DNA from: Talaromyces rugulosus
Taxonomy: Eukaryota; Ascomycota; Eurotiomycetes; Eurotiales; Trichocomaceae
Assembly (NCBI RefSeq): GCF_013368755.1
Contig: NC_049565.1
Coordinates: forward strand, 4,960,001 to 5,024,000
Length of the DNA: 64,000 bases
Direction: 5' to 3'
The notes under the pieces are model-generated. The model did not search any database. It was not told where the DNA came from and saw only the letters and a list, made by a program, of their open reading frames with translations. Positions 11,583-23,101 of the stretch are shown here, piece by piece (the stretch's first letter is position 1; the number at the start of each line of letters is the position of its first letter). The translations under genes and the position numbers were made by a program.

Positions 11583-11906
11583 ATGAATAAATATAAACCC
11601 GGCCAATGGGTGGAATATAGCCCTATTGACAGTACTGTTTCCACCCCTCCCCCCGAATATGTCGAGAAAACCTAATGGAATTTCTTTCAGATCCATACCC
11701 GCACAAAGGTGTCATCTCATCACTTGTCAAAGACGAAAGTGGGAACCATACGGGGCAATATTTGGTATGTTTTTATGATTATCTTTTCTAGAGACACACT
11801 GATAGATGAACTCGAATAGGTTAGGGAACGAGATCTCGAGGACCGTATACATACGGTAAACGAAAGATTTATTTATCAAATGCTAGACAAGCCCGCAGGT
11901 CCTTGA
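11583..11906 (+). CDS. Micro-gene A: 69-residue protein, probable Tudor/SH3-like fold
   Basis: This gene is split by two introns into pieces too short to notice singly. Exons 11583-11631, 11691-11764 and 11820-11906 join without a stop to 69 residues. The start MNKYKPGQWVEYSPI, a middle GVISSLVKD and the later GQYLV...RIHTVNERFI pattern resemble small fungal proteins beginning KYxPGQxVEY that I associate with the hypervirulence-associated TUDOR (DUF2945-like) group; that link is from memory and tentative. Intron 1 is 59 bases with a CTAAT branch site and ttcag acceptor; intron 2 is 55 bases with gtatgt donor. A clear paralogue lies 300 bases downstream with the same intron phases and lengths, which strongly supports both models. 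No signal peptide, so probably intracellular. Confidence 0.65.
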
Positions 11907-12201
11907 GGGGGCTATATAATGTTGTTTAGAATGAACCAGGCTTAGTAGATAATACTGAGCATCGATAGTGAATTTCTGCATAATTGGTCGTGTATTATTA
12001 CATGTAGCATTTGGAAATGTTAAATTTAGTCATTGTCGGGATTGTAGTCCGGCAGTCGCCTGTGGCGTTGGATGGTGAAATCAGTGTTTTAATAAACTTA
12101 CCCTGAACATTTCATCCAAGTCAGAGAACTAATAGTACCAAAGTCACAGTGCCATTTACAAGCTTAAATCTGCTAAGAAGCATTTTGGAATAAGCGGGAC
12201 T

Positions 12202-12543
12202 ATGGCAAAATACAGTAAAGGACAGAAAGTTGAATTTATGCCGCATGGCACCGAGTCTAAACCTCACGATGGCAAGTATTCAATGAAATTCCACCCTGAA
12301 GCCAATAAGATCTAACAAGTCTTAATTCAGCCAACACAAAAGGGTACCACAACTATGAGCATGCCGGCTATATTATCGATATCATGACTGACCGTGGTGG
12401 TGGATTTATTGGGCAATACGCGGTGGGCATATCCTGTTCCTTGTGCATGAGTAAGGGTTAATAATGGAACGTTAAAGGTGCAAGATACTACTCGCAACCG
12501 TGTCGAAATAGTGGAAGAAGGCGATATACTGAGATCAGAATAG
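12202..12543 (+). CDS. Micro-gene B: 75-residue paralogue of micro-gene A, with a GC-AG intron
   Basis: Exons 12202-12271, 12331-12422 and 12478-12543 join to 75 residues starting MAKYSKGQKVEFMPHG and containing AGYIIDIMTD and GFIGQYAVQD. The parts line up with micro-gene A: KY-x-x-GQ-x-VE at the start, a hydrophobic G-x-I strand, GQY before intron 2, and an acidic end EEGDIL. Intron 1 is 59 bases, phase 1, with a rare GC donor in the strong context gcaagt and a CTAAC branch site 14 bases before the cag acceptor. The nearby GT donor, two bases further on, would throw the frame off. Intron 2 is 55 bases, phase 0, at the same site as in A. The fold assignment is tentative, the paralogy firm. 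Confidence 0.65.
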
Positions 12544-13409
12544 CTGCGCATATACACTCCAACGGGGTTAAAATTGAAGACTATTCTCAGTGGAAAGAAA
12601 AGAAAATCTTGAATTACAAGACTGACCTGTGACAAAAGTGTTATCCCGATGTAAGTGATATAACATACATATGTAGATCGGTTTTAGATGTATTCATGAT
12701 AGAAGGGCCAGCAGTCAAGTTGTTCCTTTCCCGGCGTAAGGGCCTGATATCAAAGGATTAAAATGTTCCCACACATAGACAGGTATGATGTAATTTGGCT
12801 CGGGGCAACCAATGATCATCTATCAGTGCACATAACAGAAGCCAAGAAATGCACCAGTAGCTTTTTTTGGCATGATAAGACAGATACTGACAATCCAAGT
12901 ATGATATTGCCAATCAACGAGATGGAATCGTAATCACTTTTAAAGAAATTGGAGCGCCTTACGCCTATCCATGCCCTCCTTGTTCCCGAGGTCCAGATAG
13001 ATGCCACACCCGATCCAAGTATGGGATATACGTACATAGTAGGTTATCTTGCTCGCGAATCATAGAAAGCTATCATACTAAAAATATAGTGATCGACGTT
13101 TAGCTTCCGAGTTGGTGGACCAACAAGGGGTGGTGTTTGGTCTATAGGCACACTCCACAAAAATATTTGGACACTTAAACAATCTCCGCAAAGGAATGTT
13201 GGTATTTTGTTACGAATTAGTGGAGATTTTTTCAGGTTCTCCAGTTTCAAACGTCAGCAAACGCTGATTATTATTCTCCAGTATGGGTCTACCAATGCTG
13301 GTGTACATATAAAAGGAACGAATATCGTACAATATCGTCTTCAAATCTAGTCAAATTAATGGAGTATTTCATTTCATTTGTTTTCCTATGATTTAATGGA
13401 TTGGCCAAA
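12544..13409. other. Spacer with one doubtful small ORF
   Basis: AT-rich spacer leading to the MFS gene. The only frame of interest is a 56-codon plus-strand ORF, 12763-12933 (start MFPHIDRYDVIWLGATN), which looks protein-like but has no match I recognise and no splice partner. The words atccaagtatg occur twice (near 12895 and 13012). I do not call a gene. Confidence 0.4.
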
Positions 13410-15151
13410 ATGGTTACTTTCACAGAGAAGCCAGCAGATATTCAGCAAACGGAAAAATTGGCTGAACCGGAAGACGAAGCTGGTTCTCTTTCCACAAAAA
13501 CTAGTTGTGATACACTTCCCTCAGCTCATTGCTCTACGGAGCAACTCATTGAACATGAAATCGTCCCTAGTTCACCAGATTCATTGTATTGTGACAAATA
13601 TATGCGGGAATTCTGTGTCGACTTTACCGAAAACGATCCCGAAAACGCTCAGAACTGGAGTATATGGTACCAAATATATACTGTTATCGCCATCACATAT
13701 TCTGCTTGGGCAACAGTGCTATACTCGACTTGCTACTCCAGTGGCATTCCTGATATGATGGCGGATTTAAACATTGCTAATGAGACGGTGGCAAACCTGG
13801 GAATTTCTCTCTATCTTCTAGGATGGTCGATTGGTTCTCTTGTCCTGGCTCCACTGGGCGAGACTGTTGGACGACGGCCGGTTTATATCACGGCTTTATT
13901 ACTTTTTATAGGACTGATACCGGCAGCGGCCCTGGCAAACTCCTTTGTCGTCATTCTTATTGTGCGAGTTTTGGGGTAAGCTGCCTATTTCCAGCTTTTA
14001 ATATTATCATGGTAATCAACACTGGCTGACGACATAAAACCAAATAGGTCTATTGTTGGAGGTGTCATGGTTAGCGTTGCGCCTGGAAGCCTGGTTGATA
14101 TCGTGCCAGCCTCTCACACGGCGCTTGCTATGTCATTCTATTCATTTGGAACGTTGAATGGCCCAGTTACTGGACCGATTATTGTATGCTATGGGTTCGA
14201 AATCCAATGCTATTGAGCGAAAGCTAACGTGTATTTCTTGACTAGGGAGGTTTTGTAACTAAGCGCTGGGGTTGGAGAGGCGATGGCTGGTTTATCATGA
14301 TAGCCTCTGGGGTTGGACTGGTTATGATGTCGTTAGTACGAGAATCTTATCCACCAGTCATTCTTCGTCGACGAGCTGCAAAGATGCGCAAACAAACAAG
14401 AGATCCACGATGGTGGTCAAAATATGACGAGTGCGAAATTCCGCTGCATAAACGACTGCGAACTGCGCTTTGGCGACCAATAAAACTGTGCGTTACAGAA
14501 CCGGTACTGTGGTTTTGGAATTTCTACATCTCCGTCATCTATGCAATTCTTTACCTCTGTGTGGTTGCCTACCCGATAATCTTCCAAATCCGGCAGTGGT
14601 CACCAGAGATGTCCGGACTTGCATTCCTTGGTGTTTTCATCGGAAACACTCTCGCCGTGGTTTGCGAGCCATTACTTCGGCGGCTGGTCAACCTCCACCC
14701 CGTTGATATTCGCACGGGTCTACGGGCTCCCGAGGCGTCGGTTTTGGTGATCATCATCGCTGCCGTCATAGCACCAATTGGTCAGTTGGTTTTTGCGCTG
14801 ACGTCTTTGCCGGCCTCGGTTCCTTGGATTGTGTCTATGTTTGGCGCTGTTCTCTTTGGATTTGGGAACACGATCATCTTCACATACGGCACAAATTACG
14901 TTGCCGTCTCCTACGGGATATACGCATCTTCTGCCCTTGTATCTAATTCCGTCTGTCGCTCGCTGCTTGCCGCGGGCCTTGTGGAAGTTGGGCAGCGTTT
15001 CTACAGCGACCTCACTCCACGTGTAGCAGGGATTGTGCTTGCTGGTGCTGAATTTGCCATCATTCCCATTCCAGTTTTGTTTTATATATGGGGGCAAAAA
15101 GTGCGCTTGCGAAGTAAAGCACTTGGAAAACAATCTGCTTCGCAAGAATAA
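13410..15151 (+). CDS. MFS transporter, DHA1-like (drug/polyamine type)
   Basis: Exons 13410-13975, 14048-14183 and 14246-15151 give 535 residues. A ~75-residue polar N-terminal tail is followed by the typical ENDPENAQNWS segment before helix 1, found in fungal DHA1 transporters. The motif between helices 2 and 3 is GETVGRRPVYI (Motif A variant), and PGSLVDIVPASHT and SFGTLNGPVTGPIIGGF mark helices 4-5, with ten or more hydrophobic segments in all. The centre has the basic loop MRKQTRDPRWWSKYDE. It should export small molecules across the plasma membrane using the proton gradient; the substrate cannot be told. ATG 13410 is the first in frame. Family secure, substrate unknown. Confidence 0.9.
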
Positions 15152-16221
15152 CTGCACATATCATTTGAACTGTTTGGATAAAGATACATCAATTCTCCTG
15201 TCATTTATAGTATAGTATGCCAACGTCTGGGTTAAATTGCACATGTGGTTTTTACAATGAAAAAGGTTGTACTCTTACAATTGTTTCTTTTGCTTTTATT
15301 GAGTTAATCTTAATACAACAACGTAAAACACAATAAAAATGTCAACGAAAACAAGCAAGACCGCCAAGCCAGCTACTCTCGGCAGTCGGCACATTCCATC
15401 GATAGTGTGATGATGCTTATAGATGCTAAGACTCAAGAGACGTCTCGGCAGAGATCGGCTCTCAGCACTGTGGAGCAGACTCAGCCTCATTCCATGTCTT
15501 GTCTCGTTGTTGGGAGCGTTGCGTATCTAAATTAATAATAACTCTGAACTCTAATCTTAAAGACTGTTTGTTTGGGGATCAGCTTGAGCTCCACCTATCG
15601 ACAGCGAGTATGTACGGATTATTTACTTCAACGAAACAGAGACAATAATAATCCCCCAAAGCGTGCGTGATTTCAAAATTGATCTCAGGATGCGCCAGGA
15701 TCACTGTGCTAGTTAGTAGTAGCTCCTGCTGCTGAATCATGACACCTTCCCAAAGCGTCTTGTCGCAGCACCAAGCAGCGTGACTTCGCGGATGATCCAT
15801 CTCCACCTCGGCAAGCCCTAACTAACCCGCAATGCAACGCGATCTGCAGGGGGCGCACCGCAAATCAACCAGCCTTCACTGTGATTTGTGTTGTCTCGCT
15901 CCACTGGAAATGCCTGCCCAATTGCCAGCCTGGACCTGGCCAACACTGGCGTCACATTCTCCTCCATCGCGACATCGCGGCACCGCCTTATCTCAGGGAC
16001 AGCAGTGATCGGATCATGCTTGTTACTTTTTTCCACCGTTCGACGGAGTACTACTAGAAAAACTACGTAGATCCAATTTCTCACTAAACAATAGTGGAGA
16101 GGCTAATAGTACGTATAATAGCGACGAGTGCTTAATTGGTATTAATACACCGGCCGCCCCCCGCGAGTCTCGTCTGGAGCTCCCCAGTCCAACTCATACC
16201 TCTGACATCGACTCAATCAAG
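15152..16221. other. Spacer before the carboxypeptidase gene
   Basis: About 1.07 kb without a supported gene. Short overlapping frames on both strands around 15300-16084 look random. The final 90 bases before ATG 16222 are pyrimidine and CA rich, as in a 5' leader. Confidence 0.5.
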
Positions 16222-17952
16222 ATGCATGTCCTCACTGCCTTCACGACGCTTGTCGCTGCGGGCGCTGCTCTGCAGAGCAACCCTCATGCAAAAGCTGCCG
16301 GAGCCAGAAAATCGCACCCCATGATTCCTGCAGCCAACAACAAGCGCAGTGTCGAGGCCGAGAAGTCCAACGGGTTTCAGTTCCTGTCAAACTCCACCGA
16401 GAGTGAGCAAAGCCCATTTTTTATTATCGCTGGAACTAAAGACTGATTTATGATTGCAACAGAGTTCTTCGTCAACGGCACCACCATCCCTTCGGTCAAC
16501 TTCGACGTCGGCGAGTCGTACGCCGGCAACTTGGCCAACACGCCGCATGGCAAATCCAGCCTGTTCTTCTGGTTCTTCCCATCGACCAACCCGGACGCCG
16601 AGAAGGAGATCACAATCTGGCTGAACGGTGGCCCAGGATGCAGCTCACTCGACGGTCTGCTGCAAGAAAACGGTCCTTTCCTCTGGCAGTCCGGTGTCTA
16701 CGAGCCTGTCCGCAACATGTACTCGTGGAACAACCTGACCAACATTGTCTACATCGACCAACCCGCCGGAACCGGTTTCTCACCTGGCCCAGCGACCGTG
16801 AACAACGAGGTTGACGTCTCCAACGAGTTCAATGACTTTTGGCGCCGCTTCATCGACACCTTCAGCATGCAGGGCTACAAGGTGTACATCACCGGTGAAA
16901 GTTATGCTGGAATGTACATTCCGTACATTGCCGAAGGTTTCATCGAGCAAAACGACACCAAGTACTTCAACTTGAAGGGCATTCAAATCAACGACCCGTC
17001 TATCAACGACGACAGCGTCCTGATCTACGGTATGATTCCCAAAAAAACGACCTTGAGCTTCTGTGAGCAAATGCTAACAAAACGCGAAAAATACAGCCCC
17101 TGCTGTTGCGGCACTGAACCACTTCTCCGCCGTCTTCAACCTCAACGATACCTTCATGAAGGAGATCAACGCGCGCGACAAGAAATGTGGCTTCACCAAG
17201 TACCTGGACGAGGCTCTGACCTACCCACCCCCCTCTAACTTCCCGACTGTTCCAGACCCCTATAGCGATGACTGCCAGGTGTGGGATGATATCACGACTG
17301 CGGCGGCTCTGGTTAACCCGTGCTTCAACATTTACCATCTCACTGATTTCTGCCCGTACCCCTGGGATGTGATGGGTTTCCCCTCGCTTGCTGGTGGTCC
17401 CAATGACTACTTCAACCGATCGGACGTACAGAAGGCCCTGCACGCCCCGCCAACCGACTACTCGATCTGCGGAGGTAACGTTTTCCCCGAGGGTGACAAT
17501 TCCGTGCCCAGCGCCCTGGGCCCATTGCCCAAGGTCATCGAGGCCACCAACAATGTCCTCATCGGACATGGGTGGTATGACTATCTGCTCATCATGAACG
17601 GCACCCTGGCGACCATTCAGAACATGACCTGGAACGGTGCCCAGGGATTCCAGAGGCCACCCACCGAGCCTCTCATCGTGCCCTACACTTCTGGTTTGGT
17701 CGCGGATCCAAACGTCTGGGACGGTGGCGCAGGTGTTCTGGGTACAGCCCACACCGAGCGTGGTTTGACCTTTAGCTCTGTTTACGGATCTGGACATGGT
17801 AAGTCCTGGATTCTCGATTTTCGGATAATGACACTAACAGCATCACAGAAATTCCCCAATACGTTCCCGGCGCGGCATACCGCCAGCTGGAATTCTTGCT
17901 CGGACGAGTCAAGAACCTGCAGGACCCTGCACCATTTACGACACTGAAGTAG
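16222..17952 (+). CDS. Secreted serine carboxypeptidase (peptidase family S10)
   Basis: This enzyme trims C-terminal residues from peptides at acid pH. Exons 16222-16402, 16463-17029, 17097-17798 and 17849-17952 give 517 residues. The signal peptide [19 protein letters not shown] is followed by a short propeptide-like stretch containing NKR. Substrate-binding [10 protein letters not shown], nucleophile Ser in [10 protein letters not shown], catalytic Asp in [10 protein letters not shown] and catalytic His in VYGSGHEIPQYVP are all present, the His right at the last exon junction. Many N-x-S/T sites suggest glycosylation. It resembles the Aspergillus/Penicillium carboxypeptidase S1 type. The gene is convergent with the GH31 gene; together with the next gene it points to secreted nutrient breakdown. 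Confidence is high. Confidence 0.95.
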
Positions 17953-18169
17953 GTTGAGACCTAAAGAGTCAATGGCATGTACATATGTGATAGATTTAAA
18001 GTCCGTTACGATCTGAATGTACACTTACACATACATACTTGAATATAAACAGGGTGAATTGCCCTTAAATATTGTACCAGGGATAGTAATGGAGAAGAGG
18101 ATTCATATGATAAAAACTATGTACAGGAAAGTAACTTATATTCAAGGAAAACGTTTAAAACAGCCCAAG

Positions 18170-21000
18170 CTACTGGTTGATCTTAGCCTCCCAACCTTCG
18201 TTCAACCCCTTCTTCAACGTCGTGTACGACGAAAATCCATTGCTACTCTTGGTCGAACTTGTGCCCATGACCCTGGCGCGAATGACCTGGCAGCTTGTCT
18301 GGAAACCAAACGTTCCGTTTACCGACAACTGACCATTATCGAAAGTGAAACCTATTTCACTCGAAAACGACGGGTTGACGCTCTTCCCATCGTCCAGATA
18401 GAGGCTCCCCGTGGCCTGGCCGTTGGTATCGGGAGCGATGAGGAGCTCGAAATCGTGAGTACGCAGTTGCGCCGTAGTGTTAGCCTTGTCGGCATCGGAG
18501 CGAAGGGCGATAACAGATCCGCCGCGAACGTGGACGGGGATGTCGGTGTATGTGACATTGTCGACGGTGATCTGTGAGCCAGTACCGACGACCTTCTCGC
18601 CCGTCCAAAAGTCATAGAATAGATCGTCGGGTAGATACAAGGTGGCGCTCTGCGAGTCTGTTGCCGTCGCCGTCGCCGATGGGCTTTCCTCGGTCACTGG
18701 CGAGACGAGGATGGAAGGGCCGAAGAAGAACTGATAGCTGATATCCAAAGTATTCGCATCGTTCGGATATTGGAAGAAAAGTGGGATGATGGTCGTGGGT
18801 GAGCCATCAACGGTCTGCTGGTGGAAGGCTGTATAGAAGTAATCGAGGAGCTGGAACCGCGTAGCAATCGCCTTTTGGGCTGCAGCAGCTACCAAGGGCC
18901 ACCGGTAGAATTCCTGGAAGTTGGAGCTGATGTCTGCGTGGTTTCGGTAGAATGGATACCAGGCGCCCAACATGGCCCATCTGGCGCAGAGCGTTTCGGT
19001 CGTATTGTCATTAAAACCGCAAACGTCGGTGCCGATCATGGGCATCTGGAAGATTGATGCGAATTCCATGTGCTGCACGATCGAGAGGAGATAGTTGGCC
19101 CATGTCGATGCGTTGTCACCGGTCCATTTACCGGTTTTTGCGCCGTCCCCCGCAAAGCTGCTGCGAGTGATGATAAAAGGGCGCTCCGATGAACGGCGGT
19201 CGAGTAAGCCCTGTCTCGAGTGCGCAATCATCTGCGAAGCATAGAGATTATGCGTGTCATACATAGTATAATCGTCGTATTGCCGTACTTCGGGGTATAC
19301 AGTGCCCGCGTTTAGTGTTCCGTCACCTGTTGCTGGTATATAGGGCGGATTGGCAAAGTTACGGCCAGAGAGCCCGGTCATGTTGCCCGTGCTTCTCGTA
19401 CTCAGTCGACGAGATGATGTCGATGGTGGCTGAAAGTCGGCAGGGAACCCAGGCAGAGAGTCCCAGGTCGTACGCACCGCTGGTGGTGCGGGCGGAATAC
19501 CACCTTCAATGGCAATTTGAATAGGGTTGGAGCATGGGTATGTGCAGAAATTTGCGGGCTATACAACATTAAGTCAGCCCTTGATCAATCCTAGTTTTCT
19601 TGGAGTTGAAAATCATACCTCGTTCATATCTATCCACATGCCATCCACGCCGACACCGGATTCATCATCAAAAAACGACCCAATCTGGCCACTCCAAAAA
19701 TCCATTGCATTGGGGTTGAAAAAATCTACATATGAGGCGGCACCGGACCACATGGTAGCGACGAAGTCAGACCCATTGTCCCACTTCATAAATAGGCCTT
19801 TCTCTTTTGCCGTGGCATACAAGGAGGTATCGTTTATAGATATTGGCGGGTCTACCATCAAGATATACTGTTGTTGGTGGTCATGTAAATACGTCACCAG
19901 CTCCTGCATCTTGTGTAGTGGAAACCGCTCTGGATCAAGCGTCCAGGGGCGGCGCAGGTCCATATAGTCGATATCTGTCCACATTGTTTCTAGTGGGATA
20001 TTCGCCTGTGAGTAGTTGTAGACGACTTCGGCGACCATCATGACGTCCTCATAGCCGTACTTGCATTGGTGGAAGCCGTATGTCCAGTAGGACTGCTCAG
20101 CGGGCTATTGAATCTATTAGCTAATGTCCCTTTTTTTCTTCTCAAAAAGAATGAAAACGAGCATACCGTTCCAACAACTCCGGCGTATTGGCGGGCCACA
20201 TCCGCTGGCGCAGGCCCGGATAGGAAATAGAAATCAAGCACGCCACCAATGGTGTTGTACTCGAGATACTGCCCGTCCTGTGTGGTCTTGTTGATCTTGA
20301 TATCCATTCCGTTGCTATTCGACAAGAATACGCCGTGGGCTTGGCCATCGCGCATCTCAATGTAGATCGGGTGGCTACTATATAGACTCTGAAGCGGGGG
20401 TAAAAAGGCGGCGCCTCTGTTCCACAACGGGCGCGTATAATCGACGGTCTGACGCTTGAAAGAATCCGAATCTTCGCCTAGCCCGTAAATGTTTGGGTTT
20501 TCGGGGAGAGACGTGCGCAGACGGACGTATTGGCTTTCAAAAATCAGACCGCTTGCATTGAACAGGGTCTCCTGGGTGGAGCGCCGCTGGATAGCGAATG
20601 TGAACGGGTTTGTGGTGTACGAGAAGACTAGGTCAGAGCTGCTCGATGAAGAGCCATGCTGGCCGGAAGGTGTTTCCAAAACGGAAGAGGGGATCTGGTA
20701 GACTTGCTCATCGGCGTCGTAGATTTTAACGTGGAGACGAGAGTCTTGCGTGTAACAATGTTAGTGTCTCGGCCGTGATTTCAAAGCCATTGTCAATTTA
20801 CCTGTCTGGTACTCGACCAACAACCTGAGATTGTCCAAATCGTCCCCATACACATTGCACACATCACCAGCCAGAGACAAGTCTGCTGTTAGTGACGAGC
20901 GCGACGACAAGATTGCGCCGGCATTGTAACCAGGACAGCTATCCACGGAGGCGGCCGCAGCAGCGGTGGCTAACCCTAAAAGAAAATATCCCCCGCGCAT
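18170..21000 (-). CDS. Secreted alpha-glucosidase (GH31)
   Basis: It releases glucose from the non-reducing ends of maltose and maltodextrins. Four exons, beginning with 21000-20802 and ending at 18170, give about 900 residues. The signal peptide is MRGGYFLLGLATAAAAA. Domain landmarks are NIYGLGEDSDSF, QSYWTYGFHQCKYGY, TMWTDIDYMD, the nucleophile block DGMWIDMNE (its last residue closes exon 3) and the acid/base block GKWTGDNAS, then FWTGEKV and VRGGSVIAL in the C-terminal beta domains. Introns are phase-consistent. A further in-frame ATG at 21060 would place 20 residues before the signal peptide, so 21000 is preferred. The insert of about 80 residues after the catalytic block (PPAPPAVRTTWDS...) is Ser/Pro-rich. 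It may act with the intracellular maltase at 29-30.8 kb. Confidence 0.94.
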
Positions 21001-23101
21001 GTTGTTTGCTACAGGTGCTGTATATGATGCTACAAGTACAACATGCAGTATGGAGGACACGAGAGGGGATAGAATCTTTATTCTGATTTTTTTGTTAAAA
21101 AAATTTCTCTAAAAGGTACGGAAAACCCCTTGCATATGTACTTGTCGAAAAAACACTCATTCCATTTGCCAACTTCTTTGTCTTCCCCATTCCTGTACTC
21201 CACGCATGTGGATACGTACTAACATGCATGGGCTTGATCGGCTGCCAAGGGAGATAGGTTGATTAGGCCTAATATCTAGGGGTTGGTGATAGCTTCAACG
21301 GCCATTCGGAGAAAAGACAGGACCTCATGACCCACCCCGGACTATACCCATTTCACCGCCTGACCAGTGGTTGGACAAAGGATGAAGCCGAAGTCCGGAA
21401 CGGTGACTGATTCCTGGTTTTCATATTGGTTGTTATTCGTTGTCAGGTCTCCAGGCATATCCCCGCATGACAACAGTTTGAGCCAACCGAGTTTGCTGGG
21501 CTGGCTACCGATTGATTTGGCGCATATGTATGAAGTCATATGCAGGTGGGCGCCCAGTCCTGTTAATAACGGGAGAGCCGTGTAGAAATAGGCAAGTGGA
21601 AATGTTTAAGACTGATTTGTGAATGTTTTGTGTTTTCCCTTCCGAAGATTCGGTTACTCAGGGCTACCAATGGAATGCATTAAACGCGTATCTACGTAAG
21701 CTTTGCGGGGAGGGGAATCTATGCGCTGCCCAATAGCATGCAGAAAATGTACTAACCAACCCCTCGGTGGGCTTGTTAGGGAGTTCAGTCCGGGCTAAGC
21801 GATCCTCGCTCGGAACATCTTGCCAGCATGTGGCATGTGAGTGCTCATGTGCGGAGCGAATGACGGAATATCTGGTCGATGCGATACGTTCGTTTGTGAT
21901 GCGGGGAGGACGACGCAAAATTTTCCAAGGAGAGGAGAAAAGACAAGAGGCTTGACCAGGTCGTGTGAGGGGGCTCAGCCGCTAAGCTTATTTTTTCCCC
22001 GCTGTCGATCTCTATGCCGTCATAGGACCTTTGTTTTGTTTTTTACCTTCTGCTCTTCTAGGTTGCGCAAGGTTTGATCGGAACAAGCCGAAGAAATGCC
22101 GGTAGAAAAGCTCTCTTCCCTGCTAAATAAAACGTGCCGGATGCACACTTTAGCCTATGCGATCCGACACCATGTAACAGACAAGGGTTTCCTCGCTCCT
22201 CCCGGTTAGCCCTAATCGGGCAGTGATCGGGCAGACGGTGAACAGCGTAAAACTTGGCCGGACCAAACGCCGAGCCAATGGGAAACCTGTGAGCATGGTA
22301 GGATGATCAGAGGATCTGTTTAAGCTAAGCCCAGTGCGTATTCTTTTCCAGGAGGCTTCGTTCAGCCGGGGCCGCGCGGTTTTACAGTCAGAACTATGAA
22401 TTGAGAGCGAGTCTAGCTAGTCACAAGGTGCTGTGGCACAGCCAGACAGGATAGATCAAGTAGTGTAAATTGGCATATCGTCTGGCTACATAGTCACACG
22501 ACGCAAGAAGTCTTTTTTTTTAAACTTGTCTGTGCTAGCCTCTTTTGGTGGCACTGCCGTAACCGTAGGGATTTGCTACAGACACTCCTAAAGACACTCC
22601 CGTATTTTATGAAATAATCAAATATTTTTTTATAATTCATTAACTAAATATTGTTTTCTTTTTGTATTCATAAAATATATATACTTATTTATCTATAAAT
22701 TAATTTTCATTAAAAAAATATGTTTATTTTAATAGTAAATTTTAATATTATATTGTGTAAAGAAAAAGACTAAATATTATTTAACGTCTTAGCATTTTTT
22801 TGATTAAAAATTCTTTATTAAATACTTAACAGTTTCTAATTTTTATATGATAGATATAAATAAAATCTTCTATTTTGTATTATATCTTATAATCTTTAGA
22901 TATTTTAAAAATTAAATTGGTGTTGTATAAAAAGCCGAAAAAAGTTGAAGAGTATCTCTAGCGAGTATCTCTCGTCAATCCCCCATCCATATTCAACGAA
23001 AGCAAAGTCCAAGTATCCGGGTCCAGAAATGACTCCAACGCTAGGTAGTGAATTACGCTAATCAGATATTTATCGAGCAATAAAAGCGGTCATAAGTTGT
23101 A
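21001..23101. other. Long spacer with an AT-rich island
   Basis: About 2.1 kb without a supported gene. The first part is the GH31 promoter. Short frames between 21340 and 22080 overlap on both strands and carry no recognisable content. Around 22200-22300 there is GC-normal sequence with a CCAAT word (near 22273). The block 22600-22930 is extremely AT-rich. Confidence 0.5.
22600..22930. other. Extreme AT-rich block
   Basis: This stretch is almost only A and T, with long runs such as taaaaaaatatg and attttaatagt, ending abruptly at about 22931. Its base composition is unlike either flank. It carries no open frame. Confidence 0.6.

Noticed and set aside
12816..13250. Minus-strand frames of about 70 codons near the micro-genes
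   Set aside because: They have no recognisable content, no splice partners, and lie opposite AT-rich spacer. The paralogue pattern is only on the plus strand.
21342..22077. Overlapping frames of 62-84 codons on both strands
   Set aside because: Mutually exclusive, no recognisable motif, in the upstream region of the GH31 gene.
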